Origin: Propionispira arboris
Lineage (GTDB): Bacteria; Bacillota; Negativicutes; Selenomonadales; Selenomonadaceae
Assembly (NCBI RefSeq): GCF_900109225.1
Contig: NZ_FNZK01000011.1
Span: 82,211 to 146,210 of the forward strand
Direction: 5' to 3'
DNA: 64,000 nt
In this document: positions 1 to 7,629 of the stretch, piece after piece
Position numbering within the stretch: the first letter of the stretch is position 1
Layout: every line of letters starts with the position of its first letter
Made by a program: the position numbers and the translations under genes
Notes under the pieces: generated by a model
Told to the model about the DNA's origin: nothing
The model's database searches: none
What the model saw: the letters and a program-made list of their open reading frames with translations, nothing else

Positions 1-730
1 TATCTTGTAAATCATCAACGGTTAAGTCTTGAAAGTTTTTTAATTTAAAAATAATTTGATCAATAGTTTCGTTTCTGTAGCTACTCGTTTCATTACCATT
101 GATGAAAAAAGTCGAAATTGTGCTAGTCAGTGTACTTAAAAACCCAATTCCAATGAGCATAAGAAAAACGGCTACAATTCTACCGCCAAATGATTGAGGT
201 GCAATATCCCCATATCCTACGGTTGTAGTAGTTACGAATGACCACCAAAAAGCATCACCTATATCCATGTTGTCAATATAAGATATAGCAATAGCTCCCA
301 TGAAAACCGTTAAAAAGGTAAAGCACAGGATATGATGAAAATTATTTGTTTTTAATATTAAACTGATTCGATTATAGGCACGAACTAAATAGACGAAACA
401 ACGTATAAATTTTAATAAACGAACAGCGCGTAATCCTTGAAAGACCGTATCAAAAGGAATTATAGCGATAAGGTCAATTATATTATGTTTGATAAAGCTG
501 AATTTATTTTCTGCGAATAGCAACCGTACAATATAATCGACAACAAAAATAAACCACACATCAAAATCAAATTCATTTGCAATAGTAGCTTCTAAATCAG
601 AAAAATCTGTTATACTTTGTGCAAGAAATGAAACAAGGATGCCTATGGATAAAATAGACATAAAAATATCATAATAAATTTTGTAACCAGTGATGTTAAT
701 TTTAAATTCACTTGGATTTTTTATAATCAT
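1..730 (-). CDS. Voltage-gated-type potassium channel, 3' end outside window
   Basis: The minus strand is open from an ATG at 728-730 to the window edge, giving about 243 residues without a stop. The reading shows several hydrophobic segments, an arginine-containing S4-like stretch (RAVRLLKFIRCF) and, near residue 172, the K+ selectivity filter TVGYGD followed by a last membrane helix. This is the layout of six-transmembrane Kv-type bacterial channels, which conduct K+ across the inner membrane. The C-terminal cytoplasmic part is cut off. It is transcribed away from the phage switch; whether it is a host gene or a prophage passenger cannot be decided here. Confidence 0.85.
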   Translation of the reverse strand, partial: MIIKNPSEFKINITGYKIYYDIFMSILSIGILVSFLAQSITDFSDLEATIANEFDFDVWFIFVVDYIVRLLFAENKFSFIKHNIIDLIAIIPFDTVFQGLRAVRLLKFIRCFVYLVRAYNRISLILKTNNFHHILCFTFLTVFMGAIAISYIDNMDIGDAFWWSFVTTTTVGYGDIAPQSFGGRIVAVFLMLIGIGFLSTLTSTISTFFINGNETSSYRNETIDQIIFKLKNFQDLTVDDLQD

Positions 731-825
731 TGTAGCTTTCTACAACTCCTTAAAATGCTTCTTATTTCTTTGTCGATACCTATTGCCATTGTTACGTTCA
801 TTGCCTTCATTTAATCGTTTTCTTC

Positions 826-1521
826 TTATTTAGAATATTTATAAAATCCATTAGGGTATGAAGATGCATCATAGTGACTTTTAGTAGTAGCTGTATTTTG
901 TGGAATTCCTATATTTGGTGTTTGGACAGTTATAAACTGGCTGCCTCCATCACTTGATTCAACTTTTAAATATAGGGTTGCATATAATGAGTTGTCTTTT
1001 AAGACAGGAACACCATCTACCATCCAATCTGTATCATCCAAATGATAATAATCTGCATAAATTGTTTTTCGTATTGATTTTTGTGGAGGCAAAATAACAT
1101 CTGGCGTTGCTGATGGGTTGCCAGCATCTTTATATTTCATGCCATCAACAAAAGGAATTGCTGATAATGAACCTAAACTAATATTGGATTGACCTAATTT
1201 TAAGACCATTAAATTATTGGTATTATTTTTAAATGTTACTAATACACCGGCAACGGATAAAGCATAATTATTTGAAAGATCGGCGTATTGGGTATTATGA
1301 TCTAAATTAGGGCCATCTGATATTGCAGAGATAGGACTATCAAATGTAATGGATATGCCTATGTCAGTATCTTGAGTTGAACCATTTGACGGTAAAAATT
1401 GTGTGTGTGGAAGTCGAGTTACGTAATCTAATCCTGATTCCGCAGAATCATATGAAGCGTTACTCGTACTAGGTATGCAAAAAAATAAAAGAAATAAGAT
1501 TGTTAATAAAGATTTTTTCAT
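826..1521 (-). CDS. Secreted protein of unknown function
   Basis: The 231-residue product starts with a clear signal peptide (MKKSLLTILFLLFFCIPSTSNA, cleavage likely after SNA near residue 22). The rest is hydrophilic and beta-rich in appearance, with no cysteines or family motif that I recognise. It should be exported and, lacking a lipobox or sortase motif, released or loosely bound in the envelope. It lies between the channel gene and the exonuclease gene on the same strand. Function is unknown. Confidence 0.6.
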   Translation of the reverse strand: MKKSLLTILFLLFFCIPSTSNASYDSAESGLDYVTRLPHTQFLPSNGSTQDTDIGISITFDSPISAISDGPNLDHNTQYADLSNNYALSVAGVLVTFKNNTNNLMVLKLGQSNISLGSLSAIPFVDGMKYKDAGNPSATPDVILPPQKSIRKTIYADYYHLDDTDWMVDGVPVLKDNSLYATLYLKVESSDGGSQFITVQTPNIGIPQNTATTKSHYDASSYPNGFYKYSK

Positions 1522-1558
1522 AAATAATTACCTCTCATATTGCCTTTACTGGCAGATT

Positions 1559-2230
1559 TTATTTAAAGAAATAAGAATTATACATTTGTTTATCTGTAAC
1601 TTGATCAAATAACATAGACGATATCGCACGAGGACACTTTGTATTAATTATGTTTAAAATATTAGCACATGCCATAACATCACTTAAAGCATCATGATGA
1701 TCTAAAGGTATTTGTAAATAGGAACATACTGTATTTAATTTATGATTAGGTAATTTCGGAAAAGCTTCGCGTGATGCAATACAAGAGTCATAAATAATAA
1801 AATTATTTTTCCGTATCGATAGATTATAAAATCGTAAAGTATCGTCAATTGCTTTCATATCAAAGTGGGCATAGTGAGCAGCGAGAAATTTACTCTTTAC
1901 AAGAGGTGCTATTTTTGTAGTCCATACGATATCAAAGGTAGGCATATCTTTGACCATATCATATGTTATATTATGTAAATAAGTGAACTCAAAATAAGTG
2001 GTAGGTGGCTTAACATACCATTGACGAGCATAAACTTTATTATTTTCAATCCATGCAATCGCAATAGAACATATACTGTTTTTATTTTTATTAGCGGTCT
2101 CTACATCAATTGCAAAAAATGGATAATGAATACGGACTAAAGAGGGAATCGTTTGTTTTTCTCTTTTTTGAAAAAAGCAAACAATGCCATAAACGGCTAA
2201 TCCTAACAAAATCATCCCAATTATTTCCAC
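1559..2230 (-). CDS. Membrane-anchored DEDDh 3'-5' exonuclease
   Basis: The 223-residue product begins at a GTG preceded by a GAGGAG site. Residues 5-20 form one hydrophobic anchor. The rest is a DnaQ-like exonuclease: motif I has AIDVET (D42, E44), motif II has AHFDMKAI, and motif III has HHDALSDV, where the conserved His and Asp complete the DEDDh set. Such enzymes remove nucleotides from DNA or RNA 3' ends with two metal ions. A membrane-tethered form next to the phage repressor is compatible with a lysogeny or exclusion role, but that is inference. Confidence 0.8.
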   Translation of the reverse strand: MEIIGMILLGLAVYGIVCFFQKREKQTIPSLVRIHYPFFAIDVETANKNKNSICSIAIAWIENNKVYARQWYVKPPTTYFEFTYLHNITYDMVKDMPTFDIVWTTKIAPLVKSKFLAAHYAHFDMKAIDDTLRFYNLSIRKNNFIIYDSCIASREAFPKLPNHKLNTVCSYLQIPLDHHDALSDVMACANILNIINTKCPRAISSMLFDQVTDKQMYNSYFFK

Positions 2231-2340
2231 ACTGACATCTCCTCGTTAAAATTTACTCAAAAGCTCAATAATCACCTCCGTCTGTTATGACTTGCTTTAT
2301 TCCATTTAAGAGCAATTCGAATTTCTTTTGGTAAAAATTT

Positions 2341-2703
2341 TTACTTTTCGGATGCTGCTTTTTTTATTACTGATGTATCACTAACTTTAATCACCGTGTC
2401 TACAATCTCCCGCCGGTCCGCAGGGAGATTTTTTATTTTCTGTAGAAGTTCTAAATCTTCTGCTGATATATTGGAATTTGATATGGGTGCTACATCACAG
2501 CCTAACAGATAATCAATAGTTACTCCGAGTTTAGCAGCTAATGTGGTAAGAATAGTGGCATGTGGAATACGACCATTTTCCCATTGAGATACAGTTGATT
2601 TACCCATATTAAACCATGCACCTACATCTTCTTGAGTGTAGTTGTTGTCTTCACGCAACTTTTTTAATTTTTGACCAAAAAGAGAAGAGATAGTATCTTT
2701 CAT
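2341..2703 (-). CDS. XRE-family phage repressor (CI-like)
   Basis: The 120-residue protein has an N-terminal XRE helix-turn-helix (about residues 10-65, including EDVGAWFNMGKSTVSQWENG) and a short C-terminal tail, so it is a small repressor without a LexA-like peptidase domain. It is divergently transcribed from a Cro-like gene at 2868, and the space between them carries GTTCA/TGAAC operators. It should keep the lytic promoters off and control its own synthesis. The induction route is not evident because no self-cleavage domain is present. Confidence 0.85.
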   Translation of the reverse strand: MKDTISSLFGQKLKKLREDNNYTQEDVGAWFNMGKSTVSQWENGRIPHATILTTLAAKLGVTIDYLLGCDVAPISNSNISAEDLELLQKIKNLPADRREIVDTVIKVSDTSVIKKAASEK

Positions 2704-2728
2704 ATAAGCACCTCCAATAAATTAACTA

Positions 2729-2815
2729 TACAACAATTTGTGAACTTTATGAATAAAAGTTCACAATAAGATAACTATTTTCTAAAAAACCATTGACGGT
2801 TCACAAATAATGAAC
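2729..2815. promoter_or_regulatory. Operator cluster of the repressor/Cro switch
   Basis: The divergent gap contains GTTCA half-sites in several arrangements. A large inverted repeat lies at 2738-2766 (TTGTGAACTTT and AAAGTTCACAA around 7 bases), and a GTTCA-N7-TGAAC site lies at 2799-2815. A third copy of the same site, GTTCACAAATCATGAAC, lies at 3054-3070 over the end of the Cro-like gene. These match dyad operators of XRE repressors by position and symmetry; binding is inferred. Confidence 0.65.
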
Positions 2816-2867
2816 TATACTAACTTTAATGAGTTTACGTAATGTGAACATTGAGTGGAGTGATAAT

Positions 2868-3068
2868 ATGAATATTTTAAAAAAAACACGTTTGAATAAC
2901 AATTTAAAACCAATTGATATGGCAAAAGAACTAAAAATATCTAAAAGTTATTATAGTATGTTAGAAAATGGGGGACGAGATATATCAAAAAATATAGCAA
3001 TTAACTTAAAAAAACGTTTTGGTGTTGAACTAGATGCTTCTTTTTATACTGATGTTCACAAATCATGA
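2868..3068 (+). CDS. Small XRE-type DNA-binding protein (Cro-like)
   Basis: I chose the ATG at 2868, which has a GGAG-type site just upstream, over an in-frame ATG at 2829 that lacks one. The 66-residue product is almost wholly a helix-turn-helix (KPIDMAKELKISKSYYSMLENGG). It is the first rightward gene and faces the repressor gene, so a Cro-like or early-activator role is likely. An operator-like dyad overlaps its stop codon, which could mark a second regulated start downstream. Confidence 0.7.
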   Translation: MNILKKTRLNNNLKPIDMAKELKISKSYYSMLENGGRDISKNIAINLKKRFGVELDASFYTDVHKS

Positions 3069-3165
3069 ACTATTAAATATTGAAAGATGGTTCAATAAAT
3101 ACAATAACACCATTAGCTGTCCGATAGTCGCATGATATTCCGACAAAAATAAGGAGTGAGATTAA

Positions 3166-3336
3166 ATGAATTTGAAAAAAAATAGTTACAAAAAACCAAC
3201 AATGCACATTTCAATTGCAATAACAGGGCGACTGGAAGATCGCGCGATGCAATGTGCCACGAAGATTATTAAACACATGGAAAAAGAGCATGGCAGTAAA
3301 CATACTCTTTTGTTTGACATCACTTTAAAAGTTTAA
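3166..3336 (+). CDS. Small early phage protein
   Basis: A 56-residue basic protein begins at ATG 3166 behind a good AAGGAGTGAG site. It has no recognisable motif; the C-terminal half (HTLLFDITLKV) looks like one or two beta strands. It sits between the Cro-like gene and a second regulator in the early operon. Function unknown. Confidence 0.5.
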   Translation: MNLKKNSYKKPTMHISIAITGRLEDRAMQCATKIIKHMEKEHGSKHTLLFDITLKV

Positions 3337-3378
3337 ATTTGTTTATTAAATTCAACAAAAATAAGGAAGATGATACCA

Positions 3379-3927
3379 ATGTTAGATGTACCAATGATAG
3401 ACAGTATCGGTGATATGTTGCAGTTGGCCATTATGGCGATTGACATACCGCCGAAAGCATTAGCTACGGAGATTGGTTATTCTGTCGACAGTCTCTATTC
3501 AGCGGTAAAAGGGGATAGAGCTATCCCAGTAAAAGCACGGGCAAAGCTTGCGAGCAAGAGCTTTATTATGGCTTGCACTGTCGCCCTTGAAGGAACTGGA
3601 TTAAGTCAGATATTCGGGTATCAAAAGGTCGATCGGCATATTCAGTCAATGATTATCCGCGTGAAATCAAAGGATAAGGAAACGGGGCGGCTTTTGGATG
3701 ATTTGCCGGTACTGCTGCTTGATAAAGAAACGGCGGCTGACTTGTCGGAAGATGAATTTTCACAATTGAAAACTGCGACAGAAAAGCTTGTAGAACGGGT
3801 GAACTGTTCATTAAATCTTGTAATGGAGTTAGATAGTAGATATCGGCTAGACATTACAGAGGCTATACAAACAAAAAAAGTCGCCTGCGTTAGCGCACAG
3901 ACGACTCATAGCAAAATAACTATGTGA
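3379..3927 (+). CDS. Phage regulatory protein with N-terminal HTH-like segment
   Basis: Two in-frame ATGs exist (3370 and 3379); the AAGGAAG site at 3363-3369 is correctly spaced only for 3379, giving 182 residues. Residues 10-50 (LQLAIMAIDIPPKALATEIGYSVDSLY) resemble the helix-turn-helix of CII/Cro-like phage regulators, and the middle is acidic and helical. It probably binds DNA and takes part in the lysis-lysogeny decision or early control, by analogy only. The last codons overlap a hairpin at 3879-3906. Confidence 0.5.
   Translation: MLDVPMIDSIGDMLQLAIMAIDIPPKALATEIGYSVDSLYSAVKGDRAIPVKARAKLASKSFIMACTVALEGTGLSQIFGYQKVDRHIQSMIIRVKSKDKETGRLLDDLPVLLLDKETAADLSEDEFSQLKTATEKLVERVNCSLNLVMELDSRYRLDITEAIQTKKVACVSAQTTHSKITM
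3879..3906 (-). terminator. Leftward hairpin with T-tract
   Basis: An imperfect inverted repeat (AGTCGCCTGCG with CGCACAGACGACT, loop TTAG) is preceded on the plus strand by seven As. Read on the minus strand this is a stem followed by T7, the form of an intrinsic terminator stopping leftward transcription. It lies inside the 3' end of the plus-strand gene. Confidence 0.4.
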
Positions 3928-3979
3928 TTACTGTTATTATATCATTTCTGATAAAAAGCAGTCAAGGAGCGAATTTAAT

Positions 3980-4279
3980 ATGTCAAACTTAACAATGATT
4001 TATGCAAAAAAGTTGCATAGAATGTTTTTAAGCCAAGATGCTGATTATAAAAGAGGCTATTTAGAAGCATGTGAGGCTGAAAATTTGTTAGAACTTTCAC
4101 GCCATGAGTTACAGAGTATTATACGAAATATTATTTCCAATGCGGTATATGCAAAACAAGCATATTACTTCGGTAAAGCCTTTGCACTCAGAGAAATTAT
4201 ATTTAACCAGTCAAATGAACTTGTCGGCCCATATGAATTTATGAAAGGAAGTGTGCTGAATGGAAGAAAAAACGTTTAA
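3980..4279 (+). CDS. Hypothetical early phage protein
   Basis: A 99-residue helical protein starts behind an AAGGAGCG site. No domain is recognised; it contains a central EAENLLELSRHELQSIIRNI helix. It overlaps the following DNA-binding gene by 20 bases, so the two are likely translationally coupled. Function unknown. Confidence 0.5.
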   Translation: MSNLTMIYAKKLHRMFLSQDADYKRGYLEACEAENLLELSRHELQSIIRNIISNAVYAKQAYYFGKAFALREIIFNQSNELVGPYEFMKGSVLNGRKNV

Positions 4280-4553
4280 GAAAAAAATGTATGCAAATGA
4301 GTATGCAGCTTATTCTGGATATCCGCTTATAACGGTAAAAAACTGGTGTAAAGACGGTACGATTCCATGTGATCAGCTTGGACGTAGATATTTAATTGAT
4401 GTCAAAGAAACGGATATGGTTTTGGCAAAAAATAGAAATAAAAAAATGATGGATAGAGAAAAAATAGGACCAAGAATTAACAAACCAACAGTAAGAAAAC
4501 ATTGTAAAACTTTTGATTATTTAGCAGAACTAAAAAATTTGCAAAAAGCATGA
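4260..4553 (+). CDS. Excisionase/MerR-like DNA-binding protein
   Basis: The 97-residue product carries an excisionase-type winged HTH at its start: YANEYAAYSGYPLITVKNWCKDGTIPCDQLGRRYLI, split here only as a motif region at residues 10-45 (helix-turn then GRRYLI wing). The C-terminal third is basic. It may be a recombination directionality factor or an early regulator. Because no phage integrase is seen in the window, the regulator reading is equally good. Confidence 0.6.
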   Translation: MEEKTFKKKMYANEYAAYSGYPLITVKNWCKDGTIPCDQLGRRYLIDVKETDMVLAKNRNKKMMDREKIGPRINKPTVRKHCKTFDYLAELKNLQKA

Positions 4554-4602
4554 TGAAGGATGGGGAGAAACGAGTGAATCATTATTTAGGAGCGATGCAA
4601 TA

Positions 4603-4794
4603 ATGGATACCATTCAAACCCGAATTGAAGAAAAAGAAAAAGTGATTATTGTTATGTGCGATGCAGATAAGCGTGGGAATTTATTACGCTTCCTTGGAGA
4701 GGCTGATATGCAATACCTCAGCCCGACACTTGATGACTTTGAAAAAGCCTTCAAGACGATTTGTGAGGAGGACAGGAGAAACAATGAAAAATAA
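4603..4794 (+). CDS. Small hypothetical phage protein
   Basis: A 63-residue acidic protein starts at an ATG overlapping a TAA (TAATG). A 17-codon frame at 4550-4603 bridges it to the previous gene. It overlaps the next gene by 11 bases. No family recognised. Confidence 0.45.
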   Translation: MDTIQTRIEEKEKVIIVMCDADKRGNLLRFLGEADMQYLSPTLDDFEKAFKTICEEDRRNNEK

Positions 4795-5065
4795 ACCATG
4801 CAAGAAAACATTTTGTAAATCAAATTTTGCACATTACCCAAGAATGAAACGGTACGGAGAAAAGTGCATGAATCCAAATACATGCACAATGCTGGAAATC
4901 GCTCAACAAGCGAATGTAATCAATATATTGGATAGACCCATCAAAGAGGGATACCAGTATGTTGGAAAATTAACGGAAAAAGAATTGGAATACTGCATAC
5001 ACGCAGAAAAACGTGTCGGTGGTCTTGCGAAGTTACAGGCAGAAAAGAGGCACCGGACATGTTGA
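4784..5065 (+). CDS. Cysteine-containing small phage protein
   Basis: I chose ATG 4784, which has GACAGGAG seven bases upstream, rather than the longer frame opening at 4649 that would lie across the previous gene. The 93-residue basic product contains several cysteines (CKKTFC, CMNPNTC) that could bind metal. It overlaps the next gene by 7 bases. Function unknown. Confidence 0.45.
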   Translation: MKNKPCKKTFCKSNFAHYPRMKRYGEKCMNPNTCTMLEIAQQANVINILDRPIKEGYQYVGKLTEKELEYCIHAEKRVGGLAKLQAEKRHRTC

Positions 5066-5256
5066 ATGATGTAAAGCCTATCGAAGAAATTGAGCAGGAA
5101 CTTGTTGCACGCTTTGGCAGCAAACTTGAACCGATACGTGCGCCACTAAAAGATCGGCAGCGTTATGCCAGATTGGCAAAGCTGACAGAAGAACCATATA
5201 AAATCAAAGGAAACCGTCAAAACGCGGATGAGTTTATCCGTGCAAAATTTCAGTAA
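5059..5256 (+). CDS. Small hypothetical phage protein
   Basis: A 65-residue charged, helical protein (MLNDVKPIEEIEQEL at the start) overlaps the end of the previous gene by 7 bases, indicating coupled translation in the early operon. No family recognised. Confidence 0.45.
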   Translation: MLNDVKPIEEIEQELVARFGSKLEPIRAPLKDRQRYARLAKLTEEPYKIKGNRQNADEFIRAKFQ

Positions 5257-5301
5257 CCGACGAGGTACTTAAAAAACATATCTGCAAGGGGATGTATAAG
5301 T

Positions 5302-5601
5302 TTGGGTAAATATATATGCAGGTTAAAGAGCAGACCTCAAGAAGCGTTGACGAAATACAAATATGGTCGTCGACCGACAATGAAAAATCATTCGCAAATT
5401 GTAGTAAATGCACCGCTTTATAATAACCGACATTGCCTAATATGTGGAAGTTTAATCATGACGGGTGTTGTATGCCGCATGTATGAAGGGACGATTTGCA
5501 TGAATCATTGTTTGGACTGTGAACATTTTCGCCGGATGTTTTGGCATTGTATGTTTTCAGCGCAAGAAAAAAGCAGCCTCCAAGAAAGAAGTTGCCATTA
5601 G
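5302..5601 (+). CDS. Cysteine-rich, possibly zinc-binding phage protein
   Basis: The frame can start at TTG 5302, which has an AGGGG site at a fair distance, or at the internal ATG 5380. The product (99 residues from TTG) has paired cysteines and histidines: HCLICG, VVCRMY, NHCLDCEHF, which suggest a zinc knuckle or ribbon. It ends just before an intrinsic terminator, closing this early operon. Confidence 0.45.
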   Translation: MGKYICRLKSRPQEALTKYKYGRRPTMKNHSQIVVNAPLYNNRHCLICGSLIMTGVVCRMYEGTICMNHCLDCEHFRRMFWHCMFSAQEKSSLQERSCH

Positions 5602-5617
5602 ACAATCCTATAAAGCA

Positions 5618-5648
5618 AAAACAGCAGCGCGTCTAACACTGCTGTTTT
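5618..5648 (+). terminator. Intrinsic terminator
   Basis: A 10-bp perfect stem (AAAACAGCAG with CTGCTGTTTT, 11-base loop) with As before and Ts after the stem stands directly after the cysteine-rich gene. It separates the first early operon from the Rep-ParAB block. Confidence 0.75.
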
Positions 5649-5736
5649 CATAGGCTGATTTCGAAATATTTACGTAATTATTATAGCACATTTTGCGTAA
5701 AAAGTCAGCCTGAAAAGAGCTTAAATAACTTGATAA

Positions 5737-5790
5737 AAGTATTAATCTATCGACACATATTATAAAAAAAGTATAGATAGATCAATACTT
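5737..5790. repeat. Inverted repeat upstream of Rep, candidate origin
   Basis: Two 15-base arms, AAGTATTAATCTATC at 5737-5751 and GATAGATCAATACTT at 5776-5790, are complementary with a single G-T-type mismatch and enclose a 24-base AT-rich loop. The repeat ends 40 bases before the HUH Rep start. Rolling-circle double-strand origins usually carry such a cruciform beside or inside rep; an operator or attenuator for rep is the alternative. Confidence 0.45.
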
Positions 5791-5830
5791 TACAAGATGG
5801 TAAAACAAAATTAAAAAGCAGGTTGACAAT

Positions 5831-6589
5831 ATGGGACGTTGGAGAAAGAAGATTAAAGCCGGAAACACATTTGAGATTTTCGAATATGCGTCTGGGAGAA
5901 AAGGGTTGAAAATTCCTGTAGCCCCAAAAAGCAATGAAACGAGTGAAAAACAAAAACGGCAAAATGACAAAAATGCTGAAAGTAAATGTCGGTGGTATAT
6001 CAATCAAAACTTTAGAGCTGGAGATTGGTGGATATATTTGACCTATCCGGCAAAGATCAGACCGACAATAGAGAAAGCAAAAAACGATATAAGCAAATTT
6101 TTCCGCGGAATGAGAACAATTTATAAAAAAGCGGGAAAAGAACTGAAATACATCATGGCGGCAGGGATGGGGAAACGCGGAGCAGTCCATTTTCATTTAG
6201 TCATGAATTACATTGAAGCAGGAAAGATTGCAGAGGTTTGGAGAGCGATTGCAGGAACAAAAGAAACTCCATATCCAACAATGAATTTTAAGCCGATGGA
6301 TACACGTATCAATCACGCAGATCTTGCGGCATATATTATCAAAAATACATTGGAAAGTTTTTATGATCCAGAGCGTCGTCTTTATGCCGATCGATTTTGC
6401 AAAAGCAGAAATTTAAAAAAACCAAAAATTACAGTAAAAAAAGTAAAAGCAAAAAGATGGAGAAAACCAAAGCCGCCAAAAGGGTATTACTTAGATAAGC
6501 GGTACACATACGAAGGATATACAGAAGATGGGTACCCGTACCGACACTATATTTTTATAAAAATCCATGGCGAAGAATATGAAACGTGA
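5831..6589 (+). CDS. HUH rolling-circle replication initiator-like protein
   Basis: The 252-residue product shows the three motifs of HUH endonucleases: a strand motif WWIYLTYPA near residue 60, the metal-binding H120-F-H122 in GAVHFHLVMN, and a Y-x-x-K motif at Y168-I-I-K171 (AAYIIKNT). HUH Reps nick one DNA strand at an origin and stay linked through the tyrosine to start rolling-circle replication. The basic C-terminus (KKVKAKRWRKPKPPK) suits DNA binding. The gene lies next to parAB and after a long inverted repeat, a plasmid-like module. No helicase or polymerase gene is seen in the phage, so this may be its own replication protein. Confidence 0.75.
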   Translation: MGRWRKKIKAGNTFEIFEYASGRKGLKIPVAPKSNETSEKQKRQNDKNAESKCRWYINQNFRAGDWWIYLTYPAKIRPTIEKAKNDISKFFRGMRTIYKKAGKELKYIMAAGMGKRGAVHFHLVMNYIEAGKIAEVWRAIAGTKETPYPTMNFKPMDTRINHADLAAYIIKNTLESFYDPERRLYADRFCKSRNLKKPKITVKKVKAKRWRKPKPPKGYYLDKRYTYEGYTEDGYPYRHYIFIKIHGEEYET

Positions 6590-6631
6590 AAGCTGTTAAG
6601 ACAAATTCGAAAATAAAAGGAGATATTTGCA

Positions 6632-6835
6632 ATGAATGATGTGAAATTAGATTTACCACCAGAACCAGGAATTTATAAGGTTTTTCGTCGTGATCCAGTA
6701 ACCAATGAGCGTGTTTATGTTGGTACGGCAGAGGTTGGTTTCGAAAACGTTCCATCGTCCCACAAGAAAAAACAAATTAAACAGTCTGAAAGTGCGAAGG
6801 TAATAGACTTATCTGCTAGGAGGCAAATGCTATGA
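6632..6835 (+). CDS. Small protein preceding parA
   Basis: A 67-residue protein with an AAAGGAG site overlaps the parA start by four bases (ATGA), so it is coupled to it. The C-terminal half is basic. It may be an auxiliary or regulatory part of the partition operon, but nothing in the sequence proves this. Confidence 0.45.
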   Translation: MNDVKLDLPPEPGIYKVFRRDPVTNERVYVGTAEVGFENVPSSHKKKQIKQSESAKVIDLSARRQML

Positions 6836-7593
6836 AAATAATTGCTGTAATTAATCTTAAGGGCGGAGTTGCCAAAACTATCACGTCGGATAATATGGCG
6901 GATATTTTAGTCAGTGTCCATGGAAAACGAGTTTTGCTAATCGATAATGATAAGCAGGGAAACACAAGTAAATTCTTTGGCCTGCATGGCTATGACAAAA
7001 AGACAATATCAGACGTATTGCTTGATCCAAAATGCAATATTCGGGATGTGATAGAGCATACAAAATATAAAAACTTAGACCTTATCAGTGCAAATATGGA
7101 CCTGATGATGGCAAATCAAAAGTTGATTTTAGATTCAACGCGGATACAGCAGATCATATTGCGTGAAAAACTAAAAGTTGTGAAAGATGATTATGATTTT
7201 GTAATTATCGATAACGCACCGGATATCAATATCGGTGTAATGAATGCCTTGGTCGCGGCAGACGAAGTCATTGTCCCGATAAAGATAGACCAGTTTGCTT
7301 TTGATGGTCTTGAGCAGCTAATAGAATACTTTGATTCAATTCGGGAAGGACTGAATCCTCAACTAACTTTCAGAGGGTGCCTTGTGACGCAGTACGCAAA
7401 CAACAAGACGAATAAAGATGGTACGGAATGGTTGGCTAGTAAAGCCGAATATCCATTGTTTAAAACAGTCATACACCGCACGGTCAAAGTCGATGAAAGT
7501 ACATTCTATCAAATGCCAATCATGAGACATTCAAGATATTGCCGTGCTTCACTAGATTATCAAGCCTTTGTCAAAGAATATCTGCAAAAATAA
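6832..7593 (+). CDS. parA: ParA-family partition ATPase
   Basis: The 253-residue protein begins with the deviant Walker A motif (LKGGVAKT, residues 9-16) of ParA/Soj/MinD ATPases, followed by Walker B-like VIIDNAPD (normally D-x-P) and VIVPIKIDQFAFDGL. ParA binds the nucleoid with ATP and moves ParB-parS complexes apart, giving stable inheritance of low-copy replicons. It lacks an N-terminal DNA-binding domain, so it is a small type Ib-like ParA. It is directly followed by parB. In a phage this points to a plasmid-like prophage state. Confidence 0.9.
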   Translation: MKIIAVINLKGGVAKTITSDNMADILVSVHGKRVLLIDNDKQGNTSKFFGLHGYDKKTISDVLLDPKCNIRDVIEHTKYKNLDLISANMDLMMANQKLILDSTRIQQIILREKLKVVKDDYDFVIIDNAPDINIGVMNALVAADEVIVPIKIDQFAFDGLEQLIEYFDSIREGLNPQLTFRGCLVTQYANNKTNKDGTEWLASKAEYPLFKTVIHRTVKVDESTFYQMPIMRHSRYCRASLDYQAFVKEYLQK

Positions 7594-7595
7594 TT

Positions 7596-7612
7596 GTGTT
7601 CAACTTGGACAC
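7596..7612. promoter_or_regulatory. ParB-site-like palindrome at the parA-parB junction
   Basis: The dyad GTGTTCAACTTGGACAC sits between the parA stop and the parB ribosome binding site. It belongs to a 44-base block (7583-7626) repeated with two mismatches at 36062-36105, and a related dyad occurs at 24070-24086. Position beside parAB suggests a centromere (parS) or a ParB autoregulation site. Confidence 0.5.
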
Positions 7613-7629
7613 AAAAAGGAGGGCGACAC

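Noticed and set aside
2260..2340. Possible continuation of the repressor frame after its stop (LPKEIRIALKWNKASHNRR)
   Set aside because: No start codon exists and readthrough cannot be shown.
4550..4603. 17-codon frame bridging two early genes
   Set aside because: It fits by ATGA and TAATG overlaps but is too short to support alone.
4649..4783. Longer start for the gene ending at 5065
   Set aside because: It would overlap most of the 4603-4794 gene in another frame; ATG 4784 has a good ribosome binding site.
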